From: Halomonas fontilapidosi
GTDB taxonomy: Bacteria; Pseudomonadota; Gammaproteobacteria; Pseudomonadales; Halomonadaceae
NCBI RefSeq assembly: GCF_014192285.1
Contig: NZ_JACHXQ010000011.1
Coordinates: 62,001-126,000, forward strand
Length of the DNA: 64,000 nucleotides
Direction of reading: 5' to 3'
Part shown: positions 35,562 through 44,739 of the stretch, in pieces
Position numbering within the stretch: the stretch's first letter is position 1
Layout of the letters: each line of letters starts with the position of its first letter
Program-made: the position numbers and the translations under genes
Notes under the pieces: model-generated
What the model was told of the DNA's origin: nothing
The model's database searches: none
Seen by the model: the letters and a program-made list of their open reading frames with translations, nothing else

Positions 35562-36350
35562 ATGAAACTCGACAACAAGACCAGCGTCATCACCGGCGGG
35601 GCCCGAGGCATCGGCCTGGCTATCGCCCAGCGCTACCTGGCCGAAGGCGCCAATGTTGTGGTGGCCGATATCGACCCGGGCGCCATCGACGAGGCCCTGG
35701 CCACGCTGCGGGGGGAGGGGCATGGCGACGAGCAGCTGATGGGCGTGCGCCTGGACGTCTGCGACCGGGCCTCGGTCGACGCCATGGTGGAAGGCGTCAA
35801 CGCCCGTTTCGGCGGCATCGACATCCTGGTCAACAACGCCGCCGTCTTCGGCATGGAGCCGGTGCTGGAGGTGACCGAAGCCAGCTACGACAGGCAGTTC
35901 GCCGTCAACGTCAAGGGGCTGTTCTTCACCCTCCAGGCCGTGGCCAGGGCGATGGTGGCGCGGGGCCGGGGGGGCAAGATCATCAACATGGCCTCCCAGG
36001 CGGGGCGCCGTGGCGAGGCTCTGGTGAGCACCTACTGCGCGACCAAGGCGGCGGTGATCAGCCTCACCCAATCTTGCGCCCTGGACCTGATCGAGCATGG
36101 CATCAACGTCAACGGCATCGCCCCGGGCGTGGTGGACACCCCGATGTGGGAGGAGGTGGATGCGCTCTTCGCCCGCTACGAGAAGCGCCCCCTCGGCGAG
36201 AAGAAGCGCCTGGTCGGCGAGGAGGTACCGGCCGGGCGCATGGGGCGGCCCGACGACTATGGCGGCGCCGCGCTCTTCCTGGCCAGCGACGACAGCGACT
36301 ACGTGGTCGCCCAGACCCTCAACGTCGACGGCGGCAACTGGATGAGCTGA
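35562..36350 (+). CDS. smoS: Short-chain polyol (sorbitol) dehydrogenase
   Basis: 262 aa. NAD-binding TGGARGIG, Asp ending the second strand (VVADID, favouring NAD+), NNAA, catalytic S145 (NMASQAG), Y158 and K162 (YCATK). APGVVDTPMWEEVDALFARYE is characteristic of SmoS-like L-iditol 2-dehydrogenases, oxidising sorbitol to fructose or galactitol to tagatose. I chose the ATG at 35562; the ATG at 35520 overlaps the HAD stop as ATGA and would add 14 residues without homology to the SDR N-terminus. Confidence 0.86.
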   Translation: MKLDNKTSVITGGARGIGLAIAQRYLAEGANVVVADIDPGAIDEALATLRGEGHGDEQLMGVRLDVCDRASVDAMVEGVNARFGGIDILVNNAAVFGMEPVLEVTEASYDRQFAVNVKGLFFTLQAVARAMVARGRGGKIINMASQAGRRGEALVSTYCATKAAVISLTQSCALDLIEHGINVNGIAPGVVDTPMWEEVDALFARYEKRPLGEKKRLVGEEVPAGRMGRPDDYGGAALFLASDDSDYVVAQTLNVDGGNWMS

Positions 36351-36427
36351 ACCATGTGCGAACTCGCGACCCGTGGCGCGCTCAGCGCCGAGCCGTGCGA
36401 CCGATGTGATAGACGAGGATCGATGCT

Positions 36428-37063
36428 ATGACCTCCACTCCCCGCGCCGACTCCCTCGCCGAAGTGACCCGGCGAATCCTCGCCGCCGCCGAGGGACGCC
36501 AACGCCTGCTGGTGGCCCTGGCCGGGCCGCCCGGCGCCGGCAAGTCCTACCGCGCTGAGCAGCTGCTGCAGGCCATCGACGACGCCCTCCCGGGGCAGGG
36601 GGTGGTGGTCCCCATGGACGGCTACCACTTCGACAACGCGTTGCTCGGCGAGGCCCTGCTGCCGGTGAAGGGCGCGCCCCATACCTTTGACGCCGAGGGC
36701 CTGAGGGTCGACCTGGAACGCATTCGCCGCGCGGATACCACGGTGGCGGTGCCGGTGTTCGACCGGCCCCTGGACCTCGCCCGTGCCGGGGGCCGGCTGG
36801 TTACCCGCGAGCACCGCATCGTCATCGTCGAGGGCAACTACCTGCTGCTCGACCAGGGGCCCTGGCGCGCCCTGCATGGCCTCTTCGACCTGAGCGTGAT
36901 GCTCGAGGTGGACGACGCGACCTTGGAGCAGCGCCTGATCGAGCGCTGGCTGGCCATGGGCCGCGACGCCGAGGCCGCCCGTCGCAAGGCCCTCGACAAG
37001 GACATGCCCAACGCCCGACTGATCCAGACCACATCCATCCCGCCCGACCTGGTGTGGCGCTGA
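36428..37063 (+). CDS. P-loop kinase of the polyol operon (uridine/pantothenate kinase fold)
   Basis: 211 aa. Walker A GPPGAGKS (about 33-40), VVVPMDGYHFDNALL (substrate Asp), a FDRPLDLA motif and VIVEGNYLLLDQGPW, all as in the uridine kinase/pantothenate kinase superfamily; the subgroup resembles FrcK-like proteins near fructose transporters. Its substrate is unproven. In this operon fructose from mannitol and sorbitol needs a kinase, and no PfkB or ROK fructokinase is present, so a sugar or nucleoside-type kinase function is a fair guess. Starts 77 nt after smoS, with a weak SD. Confidence 0.8.
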   Translation: MTSTPRADSLAEVTRRILAAAEGRQRLLVALAGPPGAGKSYRAEQLLQAIDDALPGQGVVVPMDGYHFDNALLGEALLPVKGAPHTFDAEGLRVDLERIRRADTTVAVPVFDRPLDLARAGGRLVTREHRIVIVEGNYLLLDQGPWRALHGLFDLSVMLEVDDATLEQRLIERWLAMGRDAEAARRKALDKDMPNARLIQTTSIPPDLVWR

Positions 37064-37113
37064 CGCCGTGCCGTGGTCGGTCGCGCCGAGCACGACTCGG
37101 CAGGAGACCCCGC

Positions 37114-38601
37114 ATGATCCGACTCAACAACGACAATCTCGCCAGGCTCCCCGCCGAGGTCCCCGCGCCATGCCTGGACCGCAAGGCCATCACCGCCGGC
37201 ATCGTCCACTTCGGCGTCGGCGGCTTCCATCGCGCTCATCAGGCCATGTACCTCGATGCGCTGATGAATCGTGGCGAGGCCCTGGACTGGGGCATCGTCG
37301 GCGTCGGCGTGATGCCGGGCGACCGCCGCATGCGCGATGCCCTGGCCGCCCAGGACCACCTCTACACCCTGGTGGTCAAGCATCCCGACGGCCGCCGCGA
37401 GCCGCGGGTCATCGCCAGCATGGTCGACTACCTCTTCGCCCCCGACGACCCCTCGGCGGTGGTAGAGCGCCTGGCCGACCCGGCGATCCGTATCGTCTCG
37501 TTGACCGTCACCGAGGGGGGCTACAATTTCCACCCGGTGAGCGGGGCGTTCGACCTGGAGGCCCCCGACATCCGCCACGACCTGGCGCACCCCGAGACGC
37601 CGCGCACCACCTTCGGGCTGATCGTCGAGGGCCTGGCACGGCGCCGCGAGCTTGGCATTGCCCCCTTCACCCTGATGTCCTGCGACAACATCCAAGGCAA
37701 CGGCGACGTGGCCAGGGAGACCTTCACCGCCTTCGCCCGCGCCCGGGACCCGCAACTGGCCGCCTGGATCGAGGCCGCGGTGGCCTTCCCCAATGCCATG
37801 GTGGACCGCATCACCCCGGTCACCAGCGAGGCCGATATCGCCGAACTTAGCGAGCGGTTCGGCGTCGAGGACGCCTGGCCGGTGGTCTGCGAGCCCTTCA
37901 CCCAGTGGGTGCTGGAGGACCACTTCGTCGCCGGTCGCCCGCCGCTGGAGCGTGTCGGGGTGCAGTTGGTGGACGACGTGGTGCCCTACGAGATGATGAA
38001 GCTGCGCTTGCTCAACGCCAGCCACCAGGCACTGGCCTACCTGGGCTATCTCGCCGGCTATCGCTACGCCCATGAGGTGTGCCAGGACCCGCTGTTCGTG
38101 GACTTCCTGCTCGGCTACATGCGCCACGAGGCCTCGCCGACCCTGGCCCCGGTACCGGGCATCGACCTCGAGGAGTACCGCCGGACCCTGATCGAGCGCT
38201 TCGCCAACCCCGAGGTACGAGACACCCTGTCGCGGCTGTGTGCCGAGAGCTCGGATCGCATTCCCAAGTGGCTGGTCCCGGTGATCCGCCAGCAGCTCGA
38301 AAGCGGCGGCGAGATGCATCGCAGCGCCGCGGTGGTGGCCAGCTGGGCGCGCTACGCCGAGGGCGTCGACGAGCAGGGCGAGCCCATCGAGGTGGTGGAC
38401 CGGCTCAGGGAGGAGCTGATGGCGTTGGCGAAACGACACCACGAGCGGCCCACGGCCTTTATCGAGAACCGCGAGCTGTTCGGCGACCTGGCCGAGCAGG
38501 CTCGCTTTCGCGACGCCTATGTCGCGGCCCTGACCTCGCTGCACGAGAAGGGCGCGCGTGCCACCCTGGAGCACCTGGCGGCGATAGGAGGAGCGTCCTG
38601 A
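37114..38601 (+). CDS. mtlD: Mannitol 2-dehydrogenase family protein 1
   Basis: 495 aa, long-chain polyol dehydrogenase. N-terminal Rossmann turn HFGVGGFHRAH (about 30-40), EGGYNFHP, SCDNIQGNG, FPNAMVDRITP, and the family catalytic block K296-xxxx-N301-xx-H304 (KLRLLNASH). It oxidises D-mannitol to fructose with NAD+, often also arabinitol and sorbitol. Start ATG at 37114 has AGGAG. Its stop shares one base with the xylulokinase start (TGATG), so they are coupled. Closely related to the second copy at 41187. Confidence 0.88.
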   Translation: MIRLNNDNLARLPAEVPAPCLDRKAITAGIVHFGVGGFHRAHQAMYLDALMNRGEALDWGIVGVGVMPGDRRMRDALAAQDHLYTLVVKHPDGRREPRVIASMVDYLFAPDDPSAVVERLADPAIRIVSLTVTEGGYNFHPVSGAFDLEAPDIRHDLAHPETPRTTFGLIVEGLARRRELGIAPFTLMSCDNIQGNGDVARETFTAFARARDPQLAAWIEAAVAFPNAMVDRITPVTSEADIAELSERFGVEDAWPVVCEPFTQWVLEDHFVAGRPPLERVGVQLVDDVVPYEMMKLRLLNASHQALAYLGYLAGYRYAHEVCQDPLFVDFLLGYMRHEASPTLAPVPGIDLEEYRRTLIERFANPEVRDTLSRLCAESSDRIPKWLVPVIRQQLESGGEMHRSAAVVASWARYAEGVDEQGEPIEVVDRLREELMALAKRHHERPTAFIENRELFGDLAEQARFRDAYVAALTSLHEKGARATLEHLAAIGGAS

Positions 38602-40088
38602 TGTACGTCGGCGTGGACTGCGGGACCCAGAGCACCAAGGTGATGGTGCTGGACCCGGAAGGCGAGCGGATCCTCGGCGAGGCGAGTCGTCCCCACCGCC
38701 TGGACGAGGGGGAGGGCGGTCGACGCGAGCAGGCGCCCGCCGACTGGATCGCGGCCTTCTGCGGCGCGTTCGGGGAGGCCGTGGCGAAGTCCGGCGTCGA
38801 CGCCGGGGCGATACTTGCCCTGGGCGTCTCCGGTCAGCAGCACGGGCTGGTGGCGCTGGATGCCGCAGGGGAGCCGGTGCACCCGGCCAAGCTGTGGTGC
38901 GACACCGAGACCGCGCCCTGGAACGTCGCCCTGGTCGAGCGCCTGGGCGGCGAGGCGGGCTGCCTCGAGAAACTGGGCCTGGTGCTGCAGACCGGCTATA
39001 CCGCCTCCAAGCTCGCCTGGCTGCGGGAGGTCCATCCACAGGCCTATGCGCGCATTGCCACCCTGATGCTGCCTCATGACTACCTCAACTTCTGGCTCAC
39101 CGGCGAGCGGGTGGCCGAGGCCGGCGATGCCTCCGGTACCGGCTACTTCGATACCCGCACCCGGCGCTGGCGGCACGACGTGCTGGCCGAGATCGCCCCG
39201 GAGCTCGATCCCGGCCGGGTGCTGCCGCGGCTGATCGCCTCCCGGGAGCCGGCCGGCAGGGTGCGCCCCGCGGTGGCCCGCGAGCTGGGGCTGGCCGACG
39301 ACGTCCTGGTCTCAAGCGGCGGCGGCGACAACATGCTCGGCGCCATCGGCACCGGCAACACCCGCCCGGGGCTGGTGACCCTGAGCCTCGGCACCTCGGG
39401 CACCATCTGCGCCCATTCCCCGGAGCCGGTGGTGGACAACCCTCTGGTCGCCAACTTCTGTGCCAGCCACGGCGGCTGGCTGCCGCTGGTCTGCACCATG
39501 AACGTCACCTCGGCCACCACCCGGATCCGCGAGCTGCTCGGCCTCGACCTCGCCAGCTTCGGCGAGCGGGTGGCGGCTGCCCCCATCGGCGCCGAGGGGG
39601 TGACGATGCTGCCCTTCTTCAACGGCGAGCGGGTACCCATGCTGCCCGAGGCCAGCGCCAGCCTGGATGGCCTCACCAGCGTCAACACCACCCCGGCCAA
39701 CCTCTGCCGGGCGGTGGTGGAGGGCGCCACCCTGGGCCTGCGCTATGGCCTCGAGCAGTTCGGCCCGCTGGCCGAGGGGGTGAGCGAGATCCGCCTGATC
39801 GGTGGCGGCTCGCGCAGCCCGGTGTGGCGCCAGATGCTGGCCGACATCACCGCCAGCCGAGTGGTGTGTCCCCAGGTCACCGATGCCGCGGCCCTGGGCG
39901 CCGCCCTGCAGGCGGCCTGGTGTCATCGCGCGGGGGCCGGAGACGGCGAGCTGGCCGAGCTCTGCACGCGCCTGGTGCATCTCGACGAGAGCTCGCGGGC
40001 CGATCCCGACCCGGCCAGTGTCGCCGCCTACGACGAGGTCCATGCCCGCTATCGCCGGTGCCTGGCCGAGCGTCACTCCATTACCTGA
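38601..40088 (+). CDS. xylB: Xylulokinase
   Basis: 495 aa FGGY kinase. N-terminal ATP loop VGVDCGTQSTKVMVLD, a substrate motif SGQQHGLVALD, HDYLNFWLTGE, catalytic D243 in SSGGGDNMLG, LSLGTSGTI and the late GGGSRSPVWRQMLADI. It phosphorylates D-xylulose formed from arabinitol to xylulose 5-phosphate, linking the operon to the pentose phosphate pathway (as MtlY does in Pseudomonas). AGGAG lies eight bases before the start. Confidence 0.9.
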   Translation: MYVGVDCGTQSTKVMVLDPEGERILGEASRPHRLDEGEGGRREQAPADWIAAFCGAFGEAVAKSGVDAGAILALGVSGQQHGLVALDAAGEPVHPAKLWCDTETAPWNVALVERLGGEAGCLEKLGLVLQTGYTASKLAWLREVHPQAYARIATLMLPHDYLNFWLTGERVAEAGDASGTGYFDTRTRRWRHDVLAEIAPELDPGRVLPRLIASREPAGRVRPAVARELGLADDVLVSSGGGDNMLGAIGTGNTRPGLVTLSLGTSGTICAHSPEPVVDNPLVANFCASHGGWLPLVCTMNVTSATTRIRELLGLDLASFGERVAAAPIGAEGVTMLPFFNGERVPMLPEASASLDGLTSVNTTPANLCRAVVEGATLGLRYGLEQFGPLAEGVSEIRLIGGGSRSPVWRQMLADITASRVVCPQVTDAAALGAALQAAWCHRAGAGDGELAELCTRLVHLDESSRADPDPASVAAYDEVHARYRRCLAERHSIT

Positions 40089-40130
40089 TCGCATTGCATG
40101 ATGCATTGCACCACAAGAGAGGAGTCCCTC

Positions 40131-41081
40131 ATGACGACCCGACTCGACAGCCTCAAGACCCATTCCCTGGTGGTCGCCGACACCGGTGACCTGGACGCCA
40201 TCAAGCGCTACCGGCCCCACGACGCCACCACCAATCCCTCGCTGCTGCTCAAGGCCTTCGACCTGCCGGGCTACCAGGCGCTGATCGACGAGGAACTCGC
40301 CGCCATCAAGGCGGAGGTCGCCGACCCCGAGGCGCGCCTGGAGCAGGCGGTGGATCGCCTCGCCGTGGCCAAGGGGGCCGAGATCGCCCGGCACATTCCC
40401 GGGCGGATCTCCACCGAGGTGGCCGCGCGCCTCTCCTTCGACGAGGAGGCCAGCGTGCGCAAGGCCCATGAGCTGGTCGAGCGTTACGACCGGCGCGGCG
40501 TGGGCCGTGATCGCGTGCTGATCAAGCTGGCCTCTACCTGGGAGGGCATCCGCGCCGCCGAGCGCCTCGAGCGCGAGGGCATCCAGTGCAACCTGACCCT
40601 GCTGTTCAGCGAGGCCCAGGCCCAGGCCTGCTTCGACGCCGGGGTCTTCCTGGTCTCGCCCTTCGTGGGCCGGGTCACCGACTGGTACAAGAAGGAGACC
40701 GGCAAGGAGTATGCGCCGGACGAGGACCCGGGCGTGCTGTTCGTGCGCGGTGTCTGCGAGCGGGCTGGCCGCGGCGGCTATGGCACCGTGGTGATGGGGG
40801 CGAGCTTCCGCACTGTCGGCCAGGTGCTGGCGCTGGCCGGTTGCCCGCGACTGACCATTTCCCCGGCGCTGCTCGAGGAGCTGGCGGCGGAGGAGGGCGA
40901 GGTGACCCCGGCGGTGACGATCCCCGCCGCCGGCGAGCGCTCCGCGCCCCTTGACGAGCCCGCCTTCCGCTGGGGCCACAACCAGGACGCCATGGCCAAT
41001 GACAAGCTGGCCGAGGGCATCCGCCGCTTCGACGAGGACCAGCGCACCCTGGAGGCGCGCCTCGCCGAACGGCTCGGGTAA
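40131..41081 (+). CDS. tal: Transaldolase
   Basis: 316 aa, the usual TalB length. [26 protein letters not shown] near the N-terminus, Schiff-base lysine K132 in [22 protein letters not shown] and [13 protein letters not shown]. It transfers dihydroxyacetone units between sedoheptulose 7-phosphate and glyceraldehyde 3-phosphate, so it handles carbon arriving as xylulose 5-phosphate. The ATG at 40131 has GAGGAG seven bases upstream; another ATG at 40098 lacks it. Confidence 0.92.
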   Translation: MTTRLDSLKTHSLVVADTGDLDAIKRYRPHDATTNPSLLLKAFDLPGYQALIDEELAAIKAEVADPEARLEQAVDRLAVAKGAEIARHIPGRISTEVAARLSFDEEASVRKAHELVERYDRRGVGRDRVLIKLASTWEGIRAAERLEREGIQCNLTLLFSEAQAQACFDAGVFLVSPFVGRVTDWYKKETGKEYAPDEDPGVLFVRGVCERAGRGGYGTVVMGASFRTVGQVLALAGCPRLTISPALLEELAAEEGEVTPAVTIPAAGERSAPLDEPAFRWGHNQDAMANDKLAEGIRRFDEDQRTLEARLAERLG

Positions 41082-41186
41082 TCGCGGAAGGGCAAGCGTT
41101 GAGCAAGGGTGCGCCTTCGGCCGGATGTGCGGATAATGACAGCGACCGACGTCGCCCGGCCCGCTGCAGGGTCAGGAGGAGATCCC

Positions 41187-42704
41187 ATGGCGCTGCCACT
41201 CTCGCAGCAGACCCTTGCCGCCCTCGGCCAGGACGTCGGGGTGCCGGCCTATGACCGTCGCCGGCTGCGCCCCGGGGTCCTGCATATCGGCCTGGGCAAC
41301 TTCCACCGCTCGCACATGGCGTCCTATCTGGATCGCCTCTTCACGCGGGGCGAGGCCCTCGACTGGGCGGTCATCGGCGCCGGCGTGATGCCGGCCGATG
41401 TGCGGATGCGCCAACGCCTGCACAGACAGGACTGGCTCTCCACGGTGGTCGACCTCCACCCCGAGGGGAGCTCGGCGCGGGTGGTGGGGGCCATGGTCGA
41501 CTTCGTTCCCGTGGCCTCGGCGGCCATCGTTAGGGCCCTGGTCGACCCCGGCGTGCGCATCGTCTCGCTGACCATCACCGAGGGGGGCTACTTCCTCGAT
41601 CCCGCCACCGGCCGCTTCGACGCGGCCCATCCGCGGATCCTCGCCGACGCCGCCGACCCGCGGCGCCCCGGCACCCTCTTCGGCATGCTGGTCAAGGCGC
41701 TGGCCGAGCGTCGGGCCAGGGGGCTTGGGCCCTTCACGGTGCTCTCCTGCGACAACCTGCCCGGCAACGGCCAGGTGACGCGTAGCGTGGTGGTCGGCCT
41801 CGCCGAGCGGGTCGACCGCGACCTTGCCACCTGGATCCGGCGGGAGGTGAGCTTTCCCAACGCCATGGTCGACTGCATCACGCCGCGCACCACCGCCCGC
41901 GAGCGCGAGCTGGTCAGCCGCCGCTTTGGCATCGAGGATGCGGCCCCGGTGGTGTGCGAGCCCTTTCGCCAGTGGGTGGTGGAGGATCGGTTCTGTGCCG
42001 GTCGTCCGCCGCTGGAGCGAGTCGGCGTCGAGTTCGTCGAAGAGGTCTCGGGCCATGAGACGATGAAGCTGCGCCTCCTCAACGCCGGTCACGCCAGCAT
42101 CGCCTATGTCGCGGCCCTGCTGGGCTACCGGCAGGTGCATGCCGCCATGGGTGACCCGGACATCCACGACTGGCTGGGCGCGCTTCAGGAGCGCGAGATC
42201 CTCCCCGTGCTCCGGCCAGTCGAGGGCCTGGACTACCGCGCGTACCGCATGCGGATCGTCGAGCGTCTGTGCAACGCCGAGATGGGCGATACTGTCTCGC
42301 GGCTCTGTGCCAACGGGTCGGCGCGACAGCCCAAGTTCATCTTGCCGGCGCTGCGCGATGCCATCGGACGTGGCCTGCCCGTGGCGGGCCTCGCCCTTGA
42401 GTTGGCGCTGTGGTGCCACTATTGCCGAGTGGCCGACGACACGCCGGGGATGCCGCCGCTCGCCGACCCCCTGGCCTCACGCCTGAGGTCGGGGGCACGG
42501 GAGGCCGCCAGGGCGCCCCAGGCCTTCCTGGAGATCCGGGAGGTGTTCCATGACCTGGCCGAGTCCCCCGGACTGCGCAAGGCCTTCGCCGACTGGCTGG
42601 CGGTGATCGAGGCCTGGGGGCCGCGGGCGACGATCCGGCGCTATGTCGACCAGGGCTGGCACGGCGTCGACAGCCGCCAGGCATCGAAGGCCGGCTCTTC
42701 CTAG
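41187..42704 (+). CDS. Mannitol/arabinitol dehydrogenase family protein 2
   Basis: 505 aa, second long-chain polyol dehydrogenase. HIGLGNFHRSH, EGGYFLDP, SCDNLPGNG, FPNAMVDCITP and K294-xxxx-N299-xx-H302 (KLRLLNAGH) are all kept. It is a clear paralogue of the protein at 37114 but diverges through much of its length, so a different polyol, for example D-arabinitol to xylulose (DalD-like), is likely; substrate not provable. Strong AGGAGGAG site. Last gene of the operon, 105 nt after transaldolase. Confidence 0.87.
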   Translation: MALPLSQQTLAALGQDVGVPAYDRRRLRPGVLHIGLGNFHRSHMASYLDRLFTRGEALDWAVIGAGVMPADVRMRQRLHRQDWLSTVVDLHPEGSSARVVGAMVDFVPVASAAIVRALVDPGVRIVSLTITEGGYFLDPATGRFDAAHPRILADAADPRRPGTLFGMLVKALAERRARGLGPFTVLSCDNLPGNGQVTRSVVVGLAERVDRDLATWIRREVSFPNAMVDCITPRTTARERELVSRRFGIEDAAPVVCEPFRQWVVEDRFCAGRPPLERVGVEFVEEVSGHETMKLRLLNAGHASIAYVAALLGYRQVHAAMGDPDIHDWLGALQEREILPVLRPVEGLDYRAYRMRIVERLCNAEMGDTVSRLCANGSARQPKFILPALRDAIGRGLPVAGLALELALWCHYCRVADDTPGMPPLADPLASRLRSGAREAARAPQAFLEIREVFHDLAESPGLRKAFADWLAVIEAWGPRATIRRYVDQGWHGVDSRQASKAGSS

Positions 42705-43128
42705 GGAGGGGCCGCCTTCAGGGTGGCCAGCTCCGCGCCGACCTACGGATTCTCGCAGACACGCTCCACCTGGTATTCCCAGTTGGTCGCCGGCACCGAG
42801 CCGAGAGGCGGGACGGGAACAATGTCCATGAGCCGGGACAGGCGTATCGCATCTCTTTGGCAGTCCAGATATCTCGTGTCTGCTTGCGACCTCCAGGCGC
42901 GCTGCGACGACATGCTCGCGAGGCGGCCGCGAGGGGAGGTCGCTGGCAGATGGCATCAAAGCTGGTCGAATATAGCGGACCGGCGTCATTTATAAGCTAA
43001 AATCTTGTCGTTAATCCCTTAATAGAGGCGTTATCGACCAATTTGTCTTTCCTGAGGCGTCGATTGACCGGGTGTCAGGCGGGCGGTAAACAGTTCCTGC
43101 CAATCACAACAGCTAGCGAGACACCGTC
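42705..43128. other. Gap between polyol operon and TRAP genes
   Basis: 424 nt. Contains a 56-codon minus-strand frame listed separately (42743-42913). From about 42965 the sequence becomes AT-rich (ATTTATAAGCTAAAATCTTGTCG), which should be the promoter region of the TRAP operon; I could not settle the boxes. No clear terminator after the polyol operon. Confidence 0.5.
42743..42913 (-). pseudogene. Short minus-strand frame, possible gene remnant
   Basis: 56 codons in the otherwise empty gap. The C-terminal part is protein-like: YLDCQRDAIRLSRLMDIV, then a Pro-rich turn and NWEYQVERVCENP before a TAG. Codons near the end are GC-biased like real genes here. No SD precedes the ATG at 42913, and a stop lies a short way upstream. 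It may be the tail of a decayed gene or a true small protein; I do not recognise the family. Confidence 0.33.
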
Positions 43129-44145
43129 ATGACGCCTCAGCAGAAGGGGACTCTGTTTCCCGCCCTTACCGCTCTCTCCGCCGCCCTGCTGCTCGCCGGC
43201 GCGCCCCTCGATGCCGAGGCGGCCAAACTGCGCCTGGCCACCGATTCGGGCACCCAGGGCTCTCCGGCGGGCGATACCCTCGACGAGTGGAGCCGGCTGA
43301 TCGAGGAGAAGTCGGGCGGCGATCTTGAGGTCGAGGTCTACTACCAGAACGAGCTGGGTGGTCAGCAGGAGGTCTTCGACCTGCTGGTGGCGGGCGGTAT
43401 CGACATGATGCTCAGCTGGCCGATGACCTCCTACGACAAGCGCATCGGCGTCATCTATACCCCCTACATGACGCTGTCCTGGGACGAGGCCGTGCAGGCC
43501 TACAGCCCCGAGGGCTGGGTCAACGAGCTTCTGGGCGGCATCTTTGCCGACATCGGCCTGAAGTTCTTCGGCCCATGGCCCGAGGGGTTCAACGGCGTGG
43601 CGTCGCGTGACCGCTACGCGCTCGACGTCGAGAGCGCCGATGGCCTGACCGTGCGCACCATGCCGGTATTCCCGGCGCCGCAGACCATGCAGGCACTGGG
43701 CTACCAGACCGCCGCCATCGACTGGGGCGAGGTCTACACTGCGCTGCAGACCGGCGTGGTGGATGGTGAAGCGGGCAACGTCATCTACTGGCCCTACGAA
43801 TACTTCCGCGACACCCTGGACTACTACGTCCACACCAAGCACTTCTTCATGACCGGCATCCTGACCATGAACATGGACAGTTTCGAGCGTCTGAGTGACC
43901 CGCACCAGCAGGTGGTCAGCGAAGCGGCCCGCGAGATCATGGAACAGCAGTTCGTCGATGCCCGGGAGCGCGACGAGCACTACATCGCCAAGGCTCAGGA
44001 AGACGGCATGGAGTATTTCGCCCTGCCCGAGGAAACCCTCGATACCTTTGCCCGCCGCGCGCGCGAGCAGGTCTGGCCGCTCATGGAGGAAGAGCTGGGC
44101 GCCGAGATCATGGACACCATCCGCGCCAACGCCACGCCGCTTTGA
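43129..44145 (+). CDS. dctP: TRAP transporter substrate-binding protein (DctP family)
   Basis: 338 aa. Signal peptide to about residue 31 (LLLAGAPLDAEA). DctP-fold features: LRLATDSGTQGSPAGDTLDEWSRLIEEKSGGDLEVEVYYQNELGGQQEVFDLLVAGGIDMM, and GLTVRTMPVFPAPQTMQALGYQTAAIDWGEVYTALQTGVVDGEAGN, with the Arg that pairs with a substrate carboxylate (about R173). It therefore probably binds an organic acid. Begins the three-gene TRAP operon. Confidence 0.9.
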   Translation: MTPQQKGTLFPALTALSAALLLAGAPLDAEAAKLRLATDSGTQGSPAGDTLDEWSRLIEEKSGGDLEVEVYYQNELGGQQEVFDLLVAGGIDMMLSWPMTSYDKRIGVIYTPYMTLSWDEAVQAYSPEGWVNELLGGIFADIGLKFFGPWPEGFNGVASRDRYALDVESADGLTVRTMPVFPAPQTMQALGYQTAAIDWGEVYTALQTGVVDGEAGNVIYWPYEYFRDTLDYYVHTKHFFMTGILTMNMDSFERLSDPHQQVVSEAAREIMEQQFVDARERDEHYIAKAQEDGMEYFALPEETLDTFARRAREQVWPLMEEELGAEIMDTIRANATPL

Positions 44146-44164
44146 CGTTTTCCTGCTGAATCTC

Positions 44165-44191
44165 GGCGCCGGCCCGTTTCGGGCCTGCGCC
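44165..44191 (+). other. Intra-operon hairpin after dctP
   Basis: GGCGC-C-GGCCCG, loop TTT, CGGGCC-T-GCGCC: 11 pairs with one mismatch, between the binding protein and the small permease. No T-run. Likely stabilises or partly attenuates, in the same position relative to the binding protein as the hairpin at 31824. Confidence 0.7.
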
Positions 44192-44211
44192 CCTGTGGCG
44201 AGGGCCATCTC

Positions 44212-44739
44212 ATGCAACCCTTTCTCAAGGCCCTGGACGAGAAGGTCGGCTGGCTGCTGAATGCCGTCGCCTTCGTGACGAGTCTGCTCGTCATGGGGCT
44301 GATGCTCTTCCTGATCCTGGCGCGCTATGTCTTCGGCTGGTCGCTGGTCGGTATCCTGGAACTGGTGATGCTCGCCGGCATGTGGCTGTACATGACCGGA
44401 GCATTGATCGCCAGTCGTCGCCATGAACACCTGGTGGTGGACTTTCTCGAACTGCAGCTGCGCGATGCCCATCTGAAGGCAATGCACAAGACCCTGGTGG
44501 CGGTGATCGTTACCGTCATCAGCGCCTGTTTCGTCTTCTGGGCTCTGCGCATGCTGGCCTGGGGCGTGCAGCGTCCTCAGCACACCCCGGAGCTGTCGAT
44601 TCCGCTGTGGGTCTCCCAGGCGGCCATCATGGTCGCCAGCGTCGGCTGCTTCTGCTACGCGCTGCGTGATGTGTGGCAGGGAGTCGCGGAGTGGCGCGCG
44701 GCCCGTTCCGGCCATGCGCTGGCCGGGGAGGAGTCCTGA
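44212..44739 (+). CDS. dctQ: TRAP transporter small permease (DctQ)
   Basis: 175 aa with four membrane helices (about 13-36, 48-68, 93-117, 130-152); WSLVGILELVMLAGMWLYMTGALIASRRHEHLVVDFLE is typical of DctQ. It joins the large permease in the inner membrane. Its TGA shares one base with the ATG of dctM (TGATG), so they are coupled. Confidence 0.87.
   Translation: MQPFLKALDEKVGWLLNAVAFVTSLLVMGLMLFLILARYVFGWSLVGILELVMLAGMWLYMTGALIASRRHEHLVVDFLELQLRDAHLKAMHKTLVAVIVTVISACFVFWALRMLAWGVQRPQHTPELSIPLWVSQAAIMVASVGCFCYALRDVWQGVAEWRAARSGHALAGEES

Noticed and set aside
36838..39039. 733-codon minus-strand open frame opposite the polyol genes
   Set aside because: Arg/Pro/Gly-rich without motifs; the plus strand encodes well-known dehydrogenase and kinase sequences with good ribosome-binding sites.
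39312..40979. Minus-strand frame opposite xylB and tal
   Set aside because: No family features; opposite clear enzymes with active-site residues.
43075..44715. Minus-strand frame opposite the TRAP binding protein and DctQ
   Set aside because: His/Gln-rich shadow of a well-supported TRAP operon.
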